NCBI GenBank assembly: GCA_964636275.1
Contig: CAZWRN010000001.1
Location: 118,815-182,814 of the forward strand
From: CAZWRN01 sp964636275
GTDB lineage: Bacteria; Patescibacteriota; Microgenomatia; Daviesbacterales; UBA10151
Direction: 5' to 3'
DNA length: 64,000 bases
Shown: in pieces, positions 7,168 through 15,670 of the stretch
Numbering within the stretch: position 1 is the first letter of the stretch
How the letters are laid out: the number at the start of each line of letters is the position of its first letter
Position numbers and translations under genes: made by a program
The notes under the pieces: generated by a model
What the model saw: the letters and a program-made list of their open reading frames with translations, nothing else
The model's database searches: none
What the model was told of the DNA's origin: nothing

Positions 7168-8937
7168 ATGAATATCAGAAATTTCTCAATTATTGCTCAT
7201 GTGGATCATGGTAAATCGACTTTGGCCGATCGTCTTTTAGAGATGACTGGTACTGTGTCTAAAGATAAATTGCAGGAGCAGATGCTGGATTCTTTGGAGC
7301 TGGAAAGACAGCGGGGAATTACTATTAAATTGGCTCCAGTGCGTTTGAAGTACCAGTATGAAGGTGAAGAGTATTTGCTCAATTTAATCGATACCCCAGG
7401 CCATGTGGATTTTTCTTATGAAGTTTCCAGAGCCTTGGCTGCTGTAGAAGGCGCTATTATTTTGGTGGATGCGACACAGGGAATTCAGGCTCAAACATTG
7501 TCGCATGGATTGTCAGCGATGGAACAAAACCTGACCTTGATCCCGGTAATCAATAAAATTGATTTACCAAATGCGGATGTAGAGAAATACACCAAACAAC
7601 TGGTAGAAACTTTTGGTTTTCGGGAGGATGAGATTATTTTAGCTTCTGGGAAAAGTGGGATTGGAGTCGAAGAGATCTTAAAAGCTGTAGTAGAAAGAAT
7701 TCCGGCTCCTAAACAGGAAGTGGACAAGCCGCTGAAAGCGCTGATCTTTGATTCGTATTTTGATTCTTATAAAGGTGTAGTGGCTCAAGTACGTGTTATG
7801 GAAGGAAAGGTTCCTGGTAACCAAGCGCCAATCAACTTTTTGGGAACTCATTCAACTGCCAATATTGTCGAGTTTGGTTTTTTTGGTCCAGCATTGACCC
7901 CGGTAAATTCTTTACAAGCCGGCGAAATTGGATACATTGCTACAGGAATTAAAGAGTCAGACCGGGTTCGGGTGGGCGATACTATTGCCACCTCTTTTGA
8001 TGAAGGACAGCTACCCGGATATAAAGAGGTAAAGCCAATGGTCTATGTTGGACTGTATCCGATTGAAACTGGGGATTATTTTGAACTGAAAGAGGCGTTG
8101 GCGAAATTTAAACTTAATGATCCGGCATTTTCCTATGAACCAGAGCAGTCAGCGGCTTTGGGATCTGGGTTTAGATGTGGATTTTTAGGCCTATTGCATG
8201 CTGAAGTAGTCCAGGAAAGACTGGCTGAGGAGTTTAATGTAAATCTGCTGGCGACCGCACCTTCGGTGGAATACTTAGTAAACGATTTGCCGGTGAATAA
8301 TCCAGCGGAGCTTGATTTGTCCAATATGAAAGATATTAAGGAGCCTTGGGTGAAACTGATTGTCTTTACGCCACAAAGCTATATTGGACCGATTATGGAA
8401 CTGGTACAGGAGAAAAGGGGTAAATTTATCAATATGCAGCATTATGGTGTCCAGGTGGAGCTGACTTATGAAATGCCTTTGGCCGAGATGATTACTGATT
8501 TTTACGATAAACTGAAATCTGTTTCATCGGGCTATGCGTCTTTAGATTGGGATTTTATCGAGTTTCGCGCGGTAGATGGGGTGCGTCTGGATATTTTGGT
8601 CGGTGGAGAAAAAGTAGATGCTTTGTCTATTATTACGGTTCGTCAGCGAGCTGAAAGTCTTGGTCGCAAACTGGTAGAAAAGTTGAAGGAAGTATTACCA
8701 CAGCAAAATTTTGCCATCGCCCTGCAGGCGGCTATTGGAGGCAATATTATTGCCAGGGAAACAATATCTCCATTTCGAAAAGATGTCTTGATGCATGGAA
8801 GTAAGATGGTGGGTGGAGGAGACTATAGTCGAAAGAGGAAACTTTTGGAAAAACAGAAAAAGGGAAAAAAGAAGATGAAGATGATCGGTCGAGTCGAAAT
8901 TCCGCAGGAGGCTTTTCTAACGATTTTGAAAAGTTAA
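7168..8937 (+). CDS. lepA: elongation factor 4 (LepA), ribosomal GTPase
   Basis: 589 residues from MNIRNFSIIAHVDHGKST; an in-frame start 29 codons upstream lies in the repeat and is unlikely. G1 AHVDHGKS (10-17), G2 RGITI, G3 DTPGH and G4 NKID are all present, followed by EF-G-like domains II, III and V and the LepA-specific C-terminal domain (AIGGNIIARETISPFRKDV, GGDYSRKRKLLEKQKKGKKKMK). LepA acts on stalled or mis-set ribosomes. Full length and intact. It lies upstream of the heat-shock block, as in Bacillus. Confidence 0.95.
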   Translation: MNIRNFSIIAHVDHGKSTLADRLLEMTGTVSKDKLQEQMLDSLELERQRGITIKLAPVRLKYQYEGEEYLLNLIDTPGHVDFSYEVSRALAAVEGAIILVDATQGIQAQTLSHGLSAMEQNLTLIPVINKIDLPNADVEKYTKQLVETFGFREDEIILASGKSGIGVEEILKAVVERIPAPKQEVDKPLKALIFDSYFDSYKGVVAQVRVMEGKVPGNQAPINFLGTHSTANIVEFGFFGPALTPVNSLQAGEIGYIATGIKESDRVRVGDTIATSFDEGQLPGYKEVKPMVYVGLYPIETGDYFELKEALAKFKLNDPAFSYEPEQSAALGSGFRCGFLGLLHAEVVQERLAEEFNVNLLATAPSVEYLVNDLPVNNPAELDLSNMKDIKEPWVKLIVFTPQSYIGPIMELVQEKRGKFINMQHYGVQVELTYEMPLAEMITDFYDKLKSVSSGYASLDWDFIEFRAVDGVRLDILVGGEKVDALSIITVRQRAESLGRKLVEKLKEVLPQQNFAIALQAAIGGNIIARETISPFRKDVLMHGSKMVGGGDYSRKRKLLEKQKKGKKKMKMIGRVEIPQEAFLTILKS

Positions 8938-8942
8938 TTGCC

Positions 8943-8971
8943 TTGATATTTCAGCCTCAAGTATAGATAAT
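8943..8971 (+). promoter_or_regulatory. leaderless promoter of the IPT/TIG gene
   Basis: TTGATA (8943-8948), 17 bases, GATAAT (8966-8971), six bases, then ATG at 8978. With the usual distance from -10 to +1, transcription starts at the A of the start codon. Confidence 0.6.
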
Positions 8972-8977
8972 AGCCTC

Positions 8978-9841
8978 ATGCAATTTTTACGAATTATTCC
9001 TGTTCGTTTGTGGTTGATAGGGATTGTGGTAATTCTACTGATATTAGCAGCGTATCAGACATTTATTGGAGATCGTAGAGGAGTCAATATTGAGACAAAT
9101 TCTCCTGAACCAATGCCAAGCTATGAATATTCACCACCTCCATCATCTGTTCCGGCTGTTTCTGCCTCACCAGCAGCATCAGCTAAAGCGAGTATAAAAC
9201 CATCGACCAAAACATCTGCGAGCTCTGTTGTTACCGTTTCACCTAGTCCTTCAGCTGCTGCGACTACATCTACATCAAGTTCTAATGGACAAAATAATAT
9301 TTCAGTGCAGTTAACAAGTATTGATCCTGCAAATCCGGCCTTTGGAACTCAGATGACTATACGAGGTTCTGGTTTTGGTTCAAGCCAGGGTGTTTACAAC
9401 GTTTACTACAATGGGCAGGCTCAGCCTTATGGAGGGATTCAAAGCTGGTCAGATACCGAAATTAAAACCAATAGCCCTTTTTTTGCCAGTGGAGCTGAAT
9501 ATCAGCTGGAAGTTCAAACAGCTGATGGTCGCAAAAGTAACAGGATAAAGGTGAAATCCGGCGATGGACAGCCGTATGTAGATAGCTTTTCGCCGGGAAG
9601 TGGAGCCAAAGCAGGACAGGAGTTAGTATTAAAAGGTGGTCGTTTCGGATCACAGGGTCAGGTGAATTTTTTCCAAAATTATCCCAATGTTTCTGGTAGT
9701 GGGCAGATCACTTTTTGGAGTGATACTGAGATTCGTCTGACGATACCAAACAATTTAGAGTCGGGTAAGGAGTATGGGATTGAAGTTGTCAGCGGTGGTG
9801 GTGGACATAGCTCTTTTAAGTATTATACGTTGGGTAGTTGA
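8978..9841 (+). CDS. membrane-anchored surface protein with two IPT/TIG domains
   Basis: 287 residues: N-terminal membrane anchor (about 9-28), a Pro/Ser/Ala/Thr-rich stalk (about 45-105), then two IPT/TIG immunoglobulin-like repeats. The first is at about 111-195 (ISVQLTSIDPANPAFGTQMTIRGSGFGS...YNVYYNGQ...WSDTEIKTNSP), the second at about 200-285 (YVDSFSPGSGAKAGQELVLKGGRFG...VNFFQ...FWSDTEIRLTIP). Probably an exposed adhesive or structural protein. Its 3' end overlaps the convergent MFS gene by 19 bases. Confidence 0.8.
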   Translation: MQFLRIIPVRLWLIGIVVILLILAAYQTFIGDRRGVNIETNSPEPMPSYEYSPPPSSVPAVSASPAASAKASIKPSTKTSASSVVTVSPSPSAAATTSTSSSNGQNNISVQLTSIDPANPAFGTQMTIRGSGFGSSQGVYNVYYNGQAQPYGGIQSWSDTEIKTNSPFFASGAEYQLEVQTADGRKSNRIKVKSGDGQPYVDSFSPGSGAKAGQELVLKGGRFGSQGQVNFFQNYPNVSGSGQITFWSDTEIRLTIPNNLESGKEYGIEVVSGGGGHSSFKYYTLGS

Positions 9842-11091
9842 ACCAGATATTTTTCTGTCTCTTTTTTGTGAAGTGAATAATATAAATACCCTAAGTTAAA
9901 TATCATTACAATTCCGCCTAATGCAACCGCAATTTGGGGTCCAAAATATTCAGTGACCAATCCAATTTGAAAAGAGCCGATTGGTTGCATGCCTAAAAGA
10001 CATAAAGTGAATATACTCATCACCCGGCCTCGTAGATGATGTTCTGTTTTATGTTGAATTGCTGAATTTACAAGTGAGTTTTGCAAAGCGAGTCCCATTC
10101 CACAAAAAAATAGGGCAGGTAGGGCAAAATTAAAAGTATTGGTAAAAGAAAAAGCGATGATGGCAATAGAAAAAACCACACTTCCGGCTAAGATCAGAGT
10201 TTCAACTTTAAATCTTTGGTAAAATCCTACAATAATCAAAGTAGAAATAATTGCCCCGGCACCTGCTACTGAATACAATATACCCAATCCCGCGGCATTA
10301 GAATGAAAAACTTGTTCGGAAATAATCGGCAGCATGGTGGTGTAGGGCCAGCCAAAGATGCTGGAAATAGCCACAAAGATGAGTAGTGCACGGATATAAC
10401 TATGTTTTCGAGCGTAATTTACGCCGATTTTTATGGATCGCAACGGGTGATGATGAACTTTGGGAATATCGGATTTGACCTTCATGAAATAAACGGCGAC
10501 TAATGGTCCCAGAAAACTCAATCCGTTGAGCATAAATGCCCAACCCGTGCCAATCGTTGCAATTAGTAATCCGGCTATGGCTGGGCCTAATACTCTAGCA
10601 GCATTAAATGAGCCCATATTTAAAGCGATTGCTGAAGGAAGATGTTCACTTCCAACCATTTCGACTGTAAAAGCTTGTCTGGCTGGGGTGTCTATGGCAT
10701 TTACAATACCGCTGAGAAATGTGAGTAGGCCAACCGACCAGACACTAGCATGGCCGCTTAAAGCTAAAAGACCAAGAGCAACTCCAAAAAAAAGTTGCCC
10801 AGCTTGTGTCCAAATCAAAACTTGTCTTTTTTGGAAACGATCAACAATCACTCCGCCAATCAGGGCAAATAACAAAATAGGTAAAAAGCCTAATGCGGTC
10901 ACAAAACCCACCATGAAAGCTGAACCTGTTAGTTCATAAATCAACCATCCTTGAGCTACTGTTTGCAACCAGTTTCCAATTAGTGAGATCAGTTGTCCCA
11001 AAAAATAAGCTCGATAATGTTTATGTCCCAGAGCAGGAAAGAATTGTTTGATGTAGGATTTTATACTATTTTTACCCCAGATTTTTCCCAT
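9823..11091 (-). CDS. MFS exporter (EntS/MFS_3-like)
   Basis: 422 residues with about 12 hydrophobic segments. YRAYFLGQLISLIGNWLQTVAQGWLIYELTGSAFMVGFVTALGFLPIL and GGVIVDRFQKRQVLIWTQ are typical of the MFS_3/EntS group of proton-driven exporters. Further features are LSGIVNAIDTPARQAFTVEMV and a LRGRVMSIFTL segment in the second half. Substrate unknown (drug or small-molecule efflux). A promoter with an overlapping perfect palindrome lies upstream at 11195-11223, which suggests repression. Confidence 0.85.
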   Translation of the reverse strand: MGKIWGKNSIKSYIKQFFPALGHKHYRAYFLGQLISLIGNWLQTVAQGWLIYELTGSAFMVGFVTALGFLPILLFALIGGVIVDRFQKRQVLIWTQAGQLFFGVALGLLALSGHASVWSVGLLTFLSGIVNAIDTPARQAFTVEMVGSEHLPSAIALNMGSFNAARVLGPAIAGLLIATIGTGWAFMLNGLSFLGPLVAVYFMKVKSDIPKVHHHPLRSIKIGVNYARKHSYIRALLIFVAISSIFGWPYTTMLPIISEQVFHSNAAGLGILYSVAGAGAIISTLIIVGFYQRFKVETLILAGSVVFSIAIIAFSFTNTFNFALPALFFCGMGLALQNSLVNSAIQHKTEHHLRGRVMSIFTLCLLGMQPIGSFQIGLVTEYFGPQIAVALGGIVMIFNLGYLYYSLHKKETEKYLVQLPNV

Positions 11092-11194
11092 AATAAATTA
11101 AGTTTCCAAGAAACAATGTATCAAGTACAAAATTAAAGGTGGCCGAATTGATGAATCCTGAAACGAAAGAGGATACCAGACCGTCTATATTTAC

Positions 11195-11223
11195 TATACA
11201 CCTCTGACACTTTTAAGTGTCAA
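11195..11223 (-). promoter_or_regulatory. promoter with overlapping palindromic operator upstream of the MFS exporter
   Basis: On the reverse strand TTGACA (11223-11218), 17 bases, TGTATA (11200-11195). The -35 is part of a perfect 18-base palindrome TGACACTTTTAAGTGTCA (11205-11222). A dimeric repressor bound there would block the -35. An alternative -10, TATAGT, would give 19-base spacing. Confidence 0.5.
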
Positions 11224-11235
11224 GGAATTATTGAT

Positions 11236-11340
11236 TAATAATCAAGATACAATTTACCAAGATACAAATAAAATTTAGGTTATCAAATGATCAATTTTAA
11301 ATTGTTTGTTTTTTGTATCTTGTTTCTTGATTATTATTTT
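11236..11340. repeat. family A palindrome (AAGATACAA / TTGTATCTT words)
   Basis: Left arm TAATAATCAAGATACAA plus ACCAAGATACAAATAAA, right arm TTTTTTGTATCTTG plus TTTCTTGATTATTA. The two arms are near-complementary over about 40 bases. Confidence 0.75.
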
Positions 11341-11345
11341 TGGGG

Positions 11346-11375
11346 TTGACAGATATTTTTCAAAAAAGGTATTGT
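11346..11375 (+). promoter_or_regulatory. promoter upstream of the 89-residue ORF
   Basis: TTGACA (11346-11351), 18 bases, TATTGT. A second TTGACA is at 11391-11396. The mRNA includes AAAGGAG at 11442-11448, 13 bases before the ATG at 11462. Confidence 0.45.
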
Positions 11376-11461
11376 AAGAACTCGGGCTTTTTGACAAAAT
11401 TCTTACATAGAATCTAGGAAAAATGTTGTTATAACAATCTAAAAGGAGTATATTATAGTTA

Positions 11462-11731
11462 ATGCCGCTTGAAATAAAACAGTCAGTTGAAAAAAATAAA
11501 AAAGAAGATGAGAAAAGTCTGGTAGAGCATTTAGTGGAACTTCGAAATATTGTCGGACGAGTGATGTCAGGGGATATTGAAAGTGGTAGTGGGGTGAGCA
11601 ATACCGTGGGACATCGTCGGTTTGATCCGCAAAATCAAACAGCTCGGCAGACTGTGGTCACGAGTGGCACGTCAACTTCCGATGACTCCAGTTCATCCAC
11701 AAATGATTCCTCTCAAAGCAACTCTAAGTAA
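11462..11731 (+). CDS. small hydrophilic protein of unknown function
   Basis: 89 residues. The N-terminal half is charged and helical (VEKNKKEDEKSLVEHLVELRNIVGRVMSGDIESGSG). The C-terminal half is a Ser/Thr/Asn/Asp-rich low-complexity tail. An upstream promoter and an AAAGGAG element support expression. It precedes the hrcA promoter but is separated from it, so it is probably not part of the heat-shock unit. I do not recognise a family. Confidence 0.55.
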   Translation: MPLEIKQSVEKNKKEDEKSLVEHLVELRNIVGRVMSGDIESGSGVSNTVGHRRFDPQNQTARQTVVTSGTSTSDDSSSSTNDSSQSNSK

Positions 11732-11810
11732 TTTTCTTCACGTGTTTTACTTCAATGCAACAGATATGAAAATTTGCTTTTAGACATGGTTTTTTGGATC
11801 AAGAGGTCTC

Positions 11811-11847
11811 TTGACAGGTATTAGCACTCGCGGTATTATATTGCTAA
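11811..11847 (+). promoter_or_regulatory. heat-shock promoter overlapped by a CIRCE operator
   Basis: TTGACA (11811-11816), 17 bases, TATTAT (11834-11839). The CIRCE-like inverted repeat TTAGCACTC-N9-TATTGCTAA spans 11821-11847: the left half is a perfect match to the consensus and the right half differs at two of nine bases. It covers the spacer and -10, so HrcA binding would exclude RNA polymerase. Confidence 0.85.
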
Positions 11848-11873
11848 TCCTTCGACTTCGCTCAGGATAAATC
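11847..11873. repeat. CCTTCGACTTCGCTCAGGATAA repeat copy
   Basis: A short dispersed word group, ATCCTTCGACTTCGCTCAGG, in the hrcA leader. Related copies lie before dnaK (13368-13400) and before ftsK (35815-35895). Confidence 0.5.
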
Positions 11874-11886
11874 TTAAAGAAAATGC

Positions 11887-12618
11887 ATGGATTTAACTGA
11901 CAGACAAAGAGAGCTTTTAAAGGCGATAGTCGAATTGCACGTTAAAACAGGCGAATCAGTTGGGTCAGAAGCGGTTGAGAGAGAAGCCAATTTAGGTGTT
12001 TCCCCAGCCACTATTCGTAATGAAATGGTACGACTGACAGAGATGGGTTATCTGAGACAGCCACATACTAGTGCTGGTCGTGTGCCGACCTCCATGGGAT
12101 ACAAAATATATATCCAGGAGTTGATGAAGGAGCGCCAAGTTCCGGTGATGGCAGAAGTTCAGATGAAACAGCAGATGTGGCAGCGTCGCCACAAAGAGCA
12201 GCAGATGTTTCGGGAAGCTGCTAAAGCTTTGGCCAATCGGTGTCAGATGCTAGCAATGGCGATCACAGAAGATGGCGATCTTTATTACGCAGGGACATCC
12301 TATATTTTGGATTTTCCGGAGTTTGAAGATATCGATGTCACCAGATTTGTTCTGAGCCTTTTTGATGAATATCCGACTTTGCAAAATATTATTGGTAAAG
12401 CAGTCGGACCAGATCCGATGCATATTTTATTTGGCGAAGATCTGGGAATAGAAAATCTACTGCCAACTGGATTTGTTTTCTGCCGATTTAAAGGTAGAAA
12501 TGAAGAAAAAAGTGGTGTGGTTGGGGTAATCGGACCAGCTCGGATGAACTTTCCGGTGGTTTTACCCTATGTTCGTTACACCGCAAATGTGTTAGAAGAT
12601 GCATTGAAGAGCTATTAG
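11887..12618 (+). CDS. hrcA: heat-inducible transcription repressor HrcA, short form
   Basis: 243 residues against about 340 usually. The N-terminal winged helix is intact (LTDRQRELLKAIVELHVKTGESVGSEAVEREANLGVSPATIRNEMVRLTEMGYLRQPHTSAGRVPTSMGYKIYI). The GAF-like effector part is shortened, ending shortly after the GVVGVIGPARMNFPVVLPYVRYTANVLEDALKSY segment, which corresponds to the conserved HrcA end. It represses the hrcA-grpE-dnaK genes via CIRCE. First gene of the heat-shock unit, and so autoregulated. Confidence 0.9.
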   Translation: MDLTDRQRELLKAIVELHVKTGESVGSEAVEREANLGVSPATIRNEMVRLTEMGYLRQPHTSAGRVPTSMGYKIYIQELMKERQVPVMAEVQMKQQMWQRRHKEQQMFREAAKALANRCQMLAMAITEDGDLYYAGTSYILDFPEFEDIDVTRFVLSLFDEYPTLQNIIGKAVGPDPMHILFGEDLGIENLLPTGFVFCRFKGRNEEKSGVVGVIGPARMNFPVVLPYVRYTANVLEDALKSY

Positions 12619-12627
12619 GAGAAAATG

Positions 12628-12737
12628 GATCAAGTAACAAGATACAAGTACCAAGATATAAGTACCAAACAATATTTAATTGGTAAATTGATCAGATTTC
12701 AAATTGTTTGGAATATTTGATTAATTGTTTCTTGGAA
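12628..12737. repeat. family A palindrome before grpE
   Basis: Left arm ATCAAGTAACAAGATACAAGTACCAAGATATAAGTACC, right arm with TTGTTTGGAATATTTGATTAATTGTTTCTTGG. It ends 13 bases before the grpE ATG and therefore lies inside the heat-shock transcript. Confidence 0.7.
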
Positions 12738-12749
12738 AGCTTAAAACTT

Positions 12750-13358
12750 ATGGCTAAGAATGACCAACAGCAAACTGAAGAAGAACTAACTGATGATGTA
12801 GCTCCTCATGCGGAAAATGTTGAAAGCAAACAGTTGGCAGAAGACAGTAAAAAGACTAAGGGACAGGATTGTGAATGTGAAGATTGCAGCTGTGGTACTT
12901 GTGATTGTGAAGATTGTGATAAGTGTCAGAAAATTAAAGCTGAACTTGAGGAGATGACAACCAAATACAAACGGGCTTTGGCTGATTATCAAAATCTGGA
13001 AAAACGGGTAGCAGAGGGAAGAAGTGAACTGGCTGCCTGGGCTGGATCAGAAGTGATTAAAAAGATTTTACCAGTCATGGATCATTTTGATAAAGCTTTG
13101 AGTGGAGTGAGTGAGGATGAGGCGAAGTCAGGGTGGTTTAAAGGGGTGAAAATGAGTGTATTACAGCTTCAGCAGGTAATGCAAAGTGAAGGGTTGGAAC
13201 AGATTGAAACAGACGGACAATTTGATCCCACCCTTCACGAAGCGGTAGACACGAAAGAAGGTAAGGATGGTCAGATTTTAGAAGTAGTTGAAAAAGGCTG
13301 GAAGCTTAATGGTAAAATAGTGAAGCCAGCCAGGGTGGTAGTTGGGAAAAAGGGATAA
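12750..13358 (+). CDS. grpE: nucleotide exchange factor GrpE with a cysteine-rich N-terminal segment
   Basis: 202 residues from MAKNDQQQTEEE; an upstream in-frame TTG falls in the repeat. The C-terminal half is a standard GrpE: long helix KYKRALADYQNLEKRVAEGRSE, VIKKILPVMDHFDKAL, then the beta domain (QFDPTLHEAVDTKEG, GWKLNGKIVKPARVVVGKK). It promotes ADP release from DnaK. Unusual is a run of eight cysteines at residues 40, 42, 45, 47, 50, 52, 55 and 58, in CxC/CxxC spacing among acidic residues, just before the coiled coil. The family has no such segment. Confidence 0.92.
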   Translation: MAKNDQQQTEEELTDDVAPHAENVESKQLAEDSKKTKGQDCECEDCSCGTCDCEDCDKCQKIKAELEEMTTKYKRALADYQNLEKRVAEGRSELAAWAGSEVIKKILPVMDHFDKALSGVSEDEAKSGWFKGVKMSVLQLQQVMQSEGLEQIETDGQFDPTLHEAVDTKEGKDGQILEVVEKGWKLNGKIVKPARVVVGKKG

Positions 13359-13367
13359 TAAGGAAAT

Positions 13368-13430
13368 CCTTCGACTCGCTAACGCTCGCTCAGGATGACA
13401 AATCAATTTGAAATTATATTTGATTTGTCA
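13368..13430. repeat. repeat plus perfect hairpin before dnaK
   Basis: ATCCTTCGACTCGCTAACG-type repeat (13368-13398) followed by an 11-base-pair perfect stem TGACAAATCAA / TTGATTTGTCA (13396-13406 with 13420-13430). No T-run follows, so it is more likely an mRNA-stabilising or processing hairpin between grpE and dnaK than a terminator. Confidence 0.6.
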
Positions 13431-13450
13431 AAAAACGAAAGGAATTATAT

Positions 13451-15370
13451 ATGGCTAAGATTATAGGAATAGATTTAGGTACAACAAATAGTGCGATGGC
13501 GGTGATGGAGGGTGGTAAACCCAAAGTTATCCATTCTGCAGAAGGCGCAAATACGATTCCTTCTGTGGTAAACCCGGTTAAAAGTGTGGTGGGTACTCCA
13601 GCCAAAAGACAAGCGATTGTCAATCCAAAAGAGACAATCTTCTCCGTTAAGCGTCTGATGGGTCGAAAGCTGGATGATCCAGAAGTTCAGCGAGATCTGA
13701 AATGGCTGCCTTATGAAGTCAAAGCCGGTAAAAACGGTATGGCTGTAGTGTCTGTAGATGGTAAAGAATATACTCCACAAGAGATTTCAGCGATGGTGCT
13801 AAGTAAGATCAAAGCTGATGCTGAGGCTTATTTGGGAGACAAAGTTACGGAAGCTGTCATTACCGTTCCTGCATACTTTGATGACTCCCAAAGACAGGCT
13901 ACCAAGCAGGCAGGTGAGATTGCGGGGCTTAATGTTCAAAGGATCATCAATGAACCAACTGCTGCTGCATTGGCTTATGGTTTGGATAAACAAAACGCTC
14001 ATACTATTGCTGTGTATGATCTTGGGGGCGGTACTTTTGATGTATCTATCCTTGAGCTGGGCGATGGTGTATTTGAAGTAAAGTCAACCAATGGTGACAC
14101 TCACTTGGGTGGTGACGATTTCGATCAAGTGATTATTGACTATATTGCTGAAGAATTTAAGAAAGAGAGTGGTGTAGATCTCAAAAATGATAAACAAGCT
14201 TTGCAAAGACTCAAAGATGCAGCTGAAAAAGCGAAAATCGAGCTGTCTTCTTCTCAGGAAACAGATATTTCTATCCCATTTGTGACAGCTGATGCTACCG
14301 GTCCTAAACATATCGATATGAAGCTGTCTCGAGCCAAGCTGGAAGCTTTGGTTCAGGGACTGATTGATAAATCATTTGATGCGGTTAAAGCGGCTTTAGC
14401 TGATGCCAAAATTGATGCCTCCAAAGTCGATGAAGTGGTGTTGGTTGGGGGTATGACCAGAATGCCAGCCGTACAAGCAGCAGTGGAGAAATTCTTTGGT
14501 AAAGAGCCACATAAAGGTATTAATCCTGATGAAGTGGTAGCTATCGGTGCTGCAATTCAGGGAGGTGTCTTGGGGGGTGAAGTCAAAGATGTATTGCTGC
14601 TCGATGTGACCCCTCTGACTTTGGGGATTGAAACACTGGGGGCTGTAAGTACACCGTTGATCCCTCGCAACAGTACTATTCCAACTTCAAAATCTGAAAC
14701 TTTCTCGACCGCGGCTGACAATCAGACCTCAGTGGAGATCAATGTGCTCCAAGGTGAAAGACAGATGGCAGCTGACAACAAATCTTTGGGTCGCTTTATG
14801 CTGGATGGTATTCCACCAGCCCCTCGAGGAACTCCTCAGGTTGAAGTGACTTTTGATATCGATGCTTCCGGAATTTTGCATGTATCAGCCAAAGAGAAAA
14901 CTACTGGTAAAGAGCAAAAAATCACTATTACCGGATCAACTGGTCTTGATAAAGATGAAGTTGAGCGAATGACCAAAGAAGCGGAAGCTCATGCTGAAGA
15001 AGATAAAAAGAAAAAAGAGGAGATTGAGACCCGAAATACGGCTGAACAGATCGTCTATACAGCTGAAAAAAGCCTGAAAGATGCTGAAGGTAAGATCGGT
15101 GATGATCTGAAAAAAGAAGTTGAAGAGAAGATTCAAGCAGTTAAAGATGCCAAAGAAGGTCCAATTGATGAATTAAAAGCCAAAGCAGATGCACTAGGTG
15201 AAAGTATGCAAAAAATCGGTGCTGAGATGTATAAAAACCAGCAACCAGCTGACAGTCAACAGTCTACAGCTGAAACAGGATCCGAAGAGCCAAAAACTGA
15301 ATCCAATGATGTTAAAGACGAAGCAGTTGAAGGCGAAGTAGTGGAAGAAGAGAAGAAAAAGGAAGAATAA
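13451..15370 (+). CDS. dnaK: molecular chaperone DnaK (Hsp70)
   Basis: 639 residues. Nucleotide-binding domain with IGIDLGTTNSAMAV (5-18), VYDLGGGTFDVSILELGDG and HLGGDDFD; interdomain linker VLLLDVTPLTLGIETLG; substrate-binding beta domain and helical lid. The tail is an acidic, Gln/Ser-rich stretch ending in EEEKKKEE. It refolds proteins with DnaJ and GrpE using ATP. A good Shine-Dalgarno (GAAAGGAA) precedes the ATG. The tail segment NQQPADSQQSTAETGSE resembles the repeat-derived linkers of the DHH and Lon-like proteins. Confidence 0.97.
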   Translation: MAKIIGIDLGTTNSAMAVMEGGKPKVIHSAEGANTIPSVVNPVKSVVGTPAKRQAIVNPKETIFSVKRLMGRKLDDPEVQRDLKWLPYEVKAGKNGMAVVSVDGKEYTPQEISAMVLSKIKADAEAYLGDKVTEAVITVPAYFDDSQRQATKQAGEIAGLNVQRIINEPTAAALAYGLDKQNAHTIAVYDLGGGTFDVSILELGDGVFEVKSTNGDTHLGGDDFDQVIIDYIAEEFKKESGVDLKNDKQALQRLKDAAEKAKIELSSSQETDISIPFVTADATGPKHIDMKLSRAKLEALVQGLIDKSFDAVKAALADAKIDASKVDEVVLVGGMTRMPAVQAAVEKFFGKEPHKGINPDEVVAIGAAIQGGVLGGEVKDVLLLDVTPLTLGIETLGAVSTPLIPRNSTIPTSKSETFSTAADNQTSVEINVLQGERQMAADNKSLGRFMLDGIPPAPRGTPQVEVTFDIDASGILHVSAKEKTTGKEQKITITGSTGLDKDEVERMTKEAEAHAEEDKKKKEEIETRNTAEQIVYTAEKSLKDAEGKIGDDLKKEVEEKIQAVKDAKEGPIDELKAKADALGESMQKIGAEMYKNQQPADSQQSTAETGSEEPKTESNDVKDEAVEGEVVEEEKKKEE

Positions 15371-15383
15371 AGATTTAAGATTG

Positions 15384-15599
15384 ATGATTAAAAATGGGGA
15401 AATTGTGGTTAATAATTTTGTAAGAAGAGCTGGGCGTTGGCAGAAAGTTAATTGGCCGCCACAATTGCCTGAGTATGTTCTTGATAACTACCGTCAAGTA
15501 GGTTTTGGAATGCAATATGTTAGCACGTTAAGGGTGTTGGATGGAGCATTACGAATTTATGTAGGCGTTCCAATAGAAAAAAGCTCGAAATTAACTTAA
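15384..15599 (+). CDS. small protein of unknown function in the dnaK operon
   Basis: 71 residues from ATG at 15384 (a TTG three bases earlier is an alternative). It contains GEIVVNNFVRRAGRWQKVNWPPQLPEYVLDNYRQVGFGMQYVSTL, compact and mixed alpha/beta, with no membrane segment. It lies 13 bases after dnaK and before the terminator, so it is co-transcribed with the chaperone genes. I do not recognise a family. Confidence 0.55.
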   Translation: MIKNGEIVVNNFVRRAGRWQKVNWPPQLPEYVLDNYRQVGFGMQYVSTLRVLDGALRIYVGVPIEKSSKLT

Positions 15600-15643
15600 G
15601 AAAAATTGAGTCAAAAAAGGAACTATAATTATTGTATCATATA

Positions 15644-15668
15644 AACCTCGGGAGACCGGGGTTTTTTT
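15644..15668 (+). terminator. intrinsic terminator of the hrcA-grpE-dnaK unit
   Basis: Stem AACCTCGG / CCGGGGTT (one G-T type mismatch) with loop GAGA and a following run of seven T. It separates dnaJ from the rest of the heat-shock genes. Confidence 0.8.
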
Positions 15669-15670
15669 AA

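Larger units (their letters stand above)
11092..11461. other. gene-free intergenic region with promoters, operator-like palindrome and repeat
   Basis: 370 bases between the divergent MFS gene and the gene at 11462. It contains the reverse promoter and palindrome (11195-11223), a family A repeat (11236-11340) and a forward promoter (11346-11375). No open reading frame of credible coding quality is seen. Confidence 0.6.

Noticed and set aside
10526..10939. Forward ORF of 137 codons
   Set aside because: Antisense to the conserved MFS exporter; composition typical of a shadow frame.
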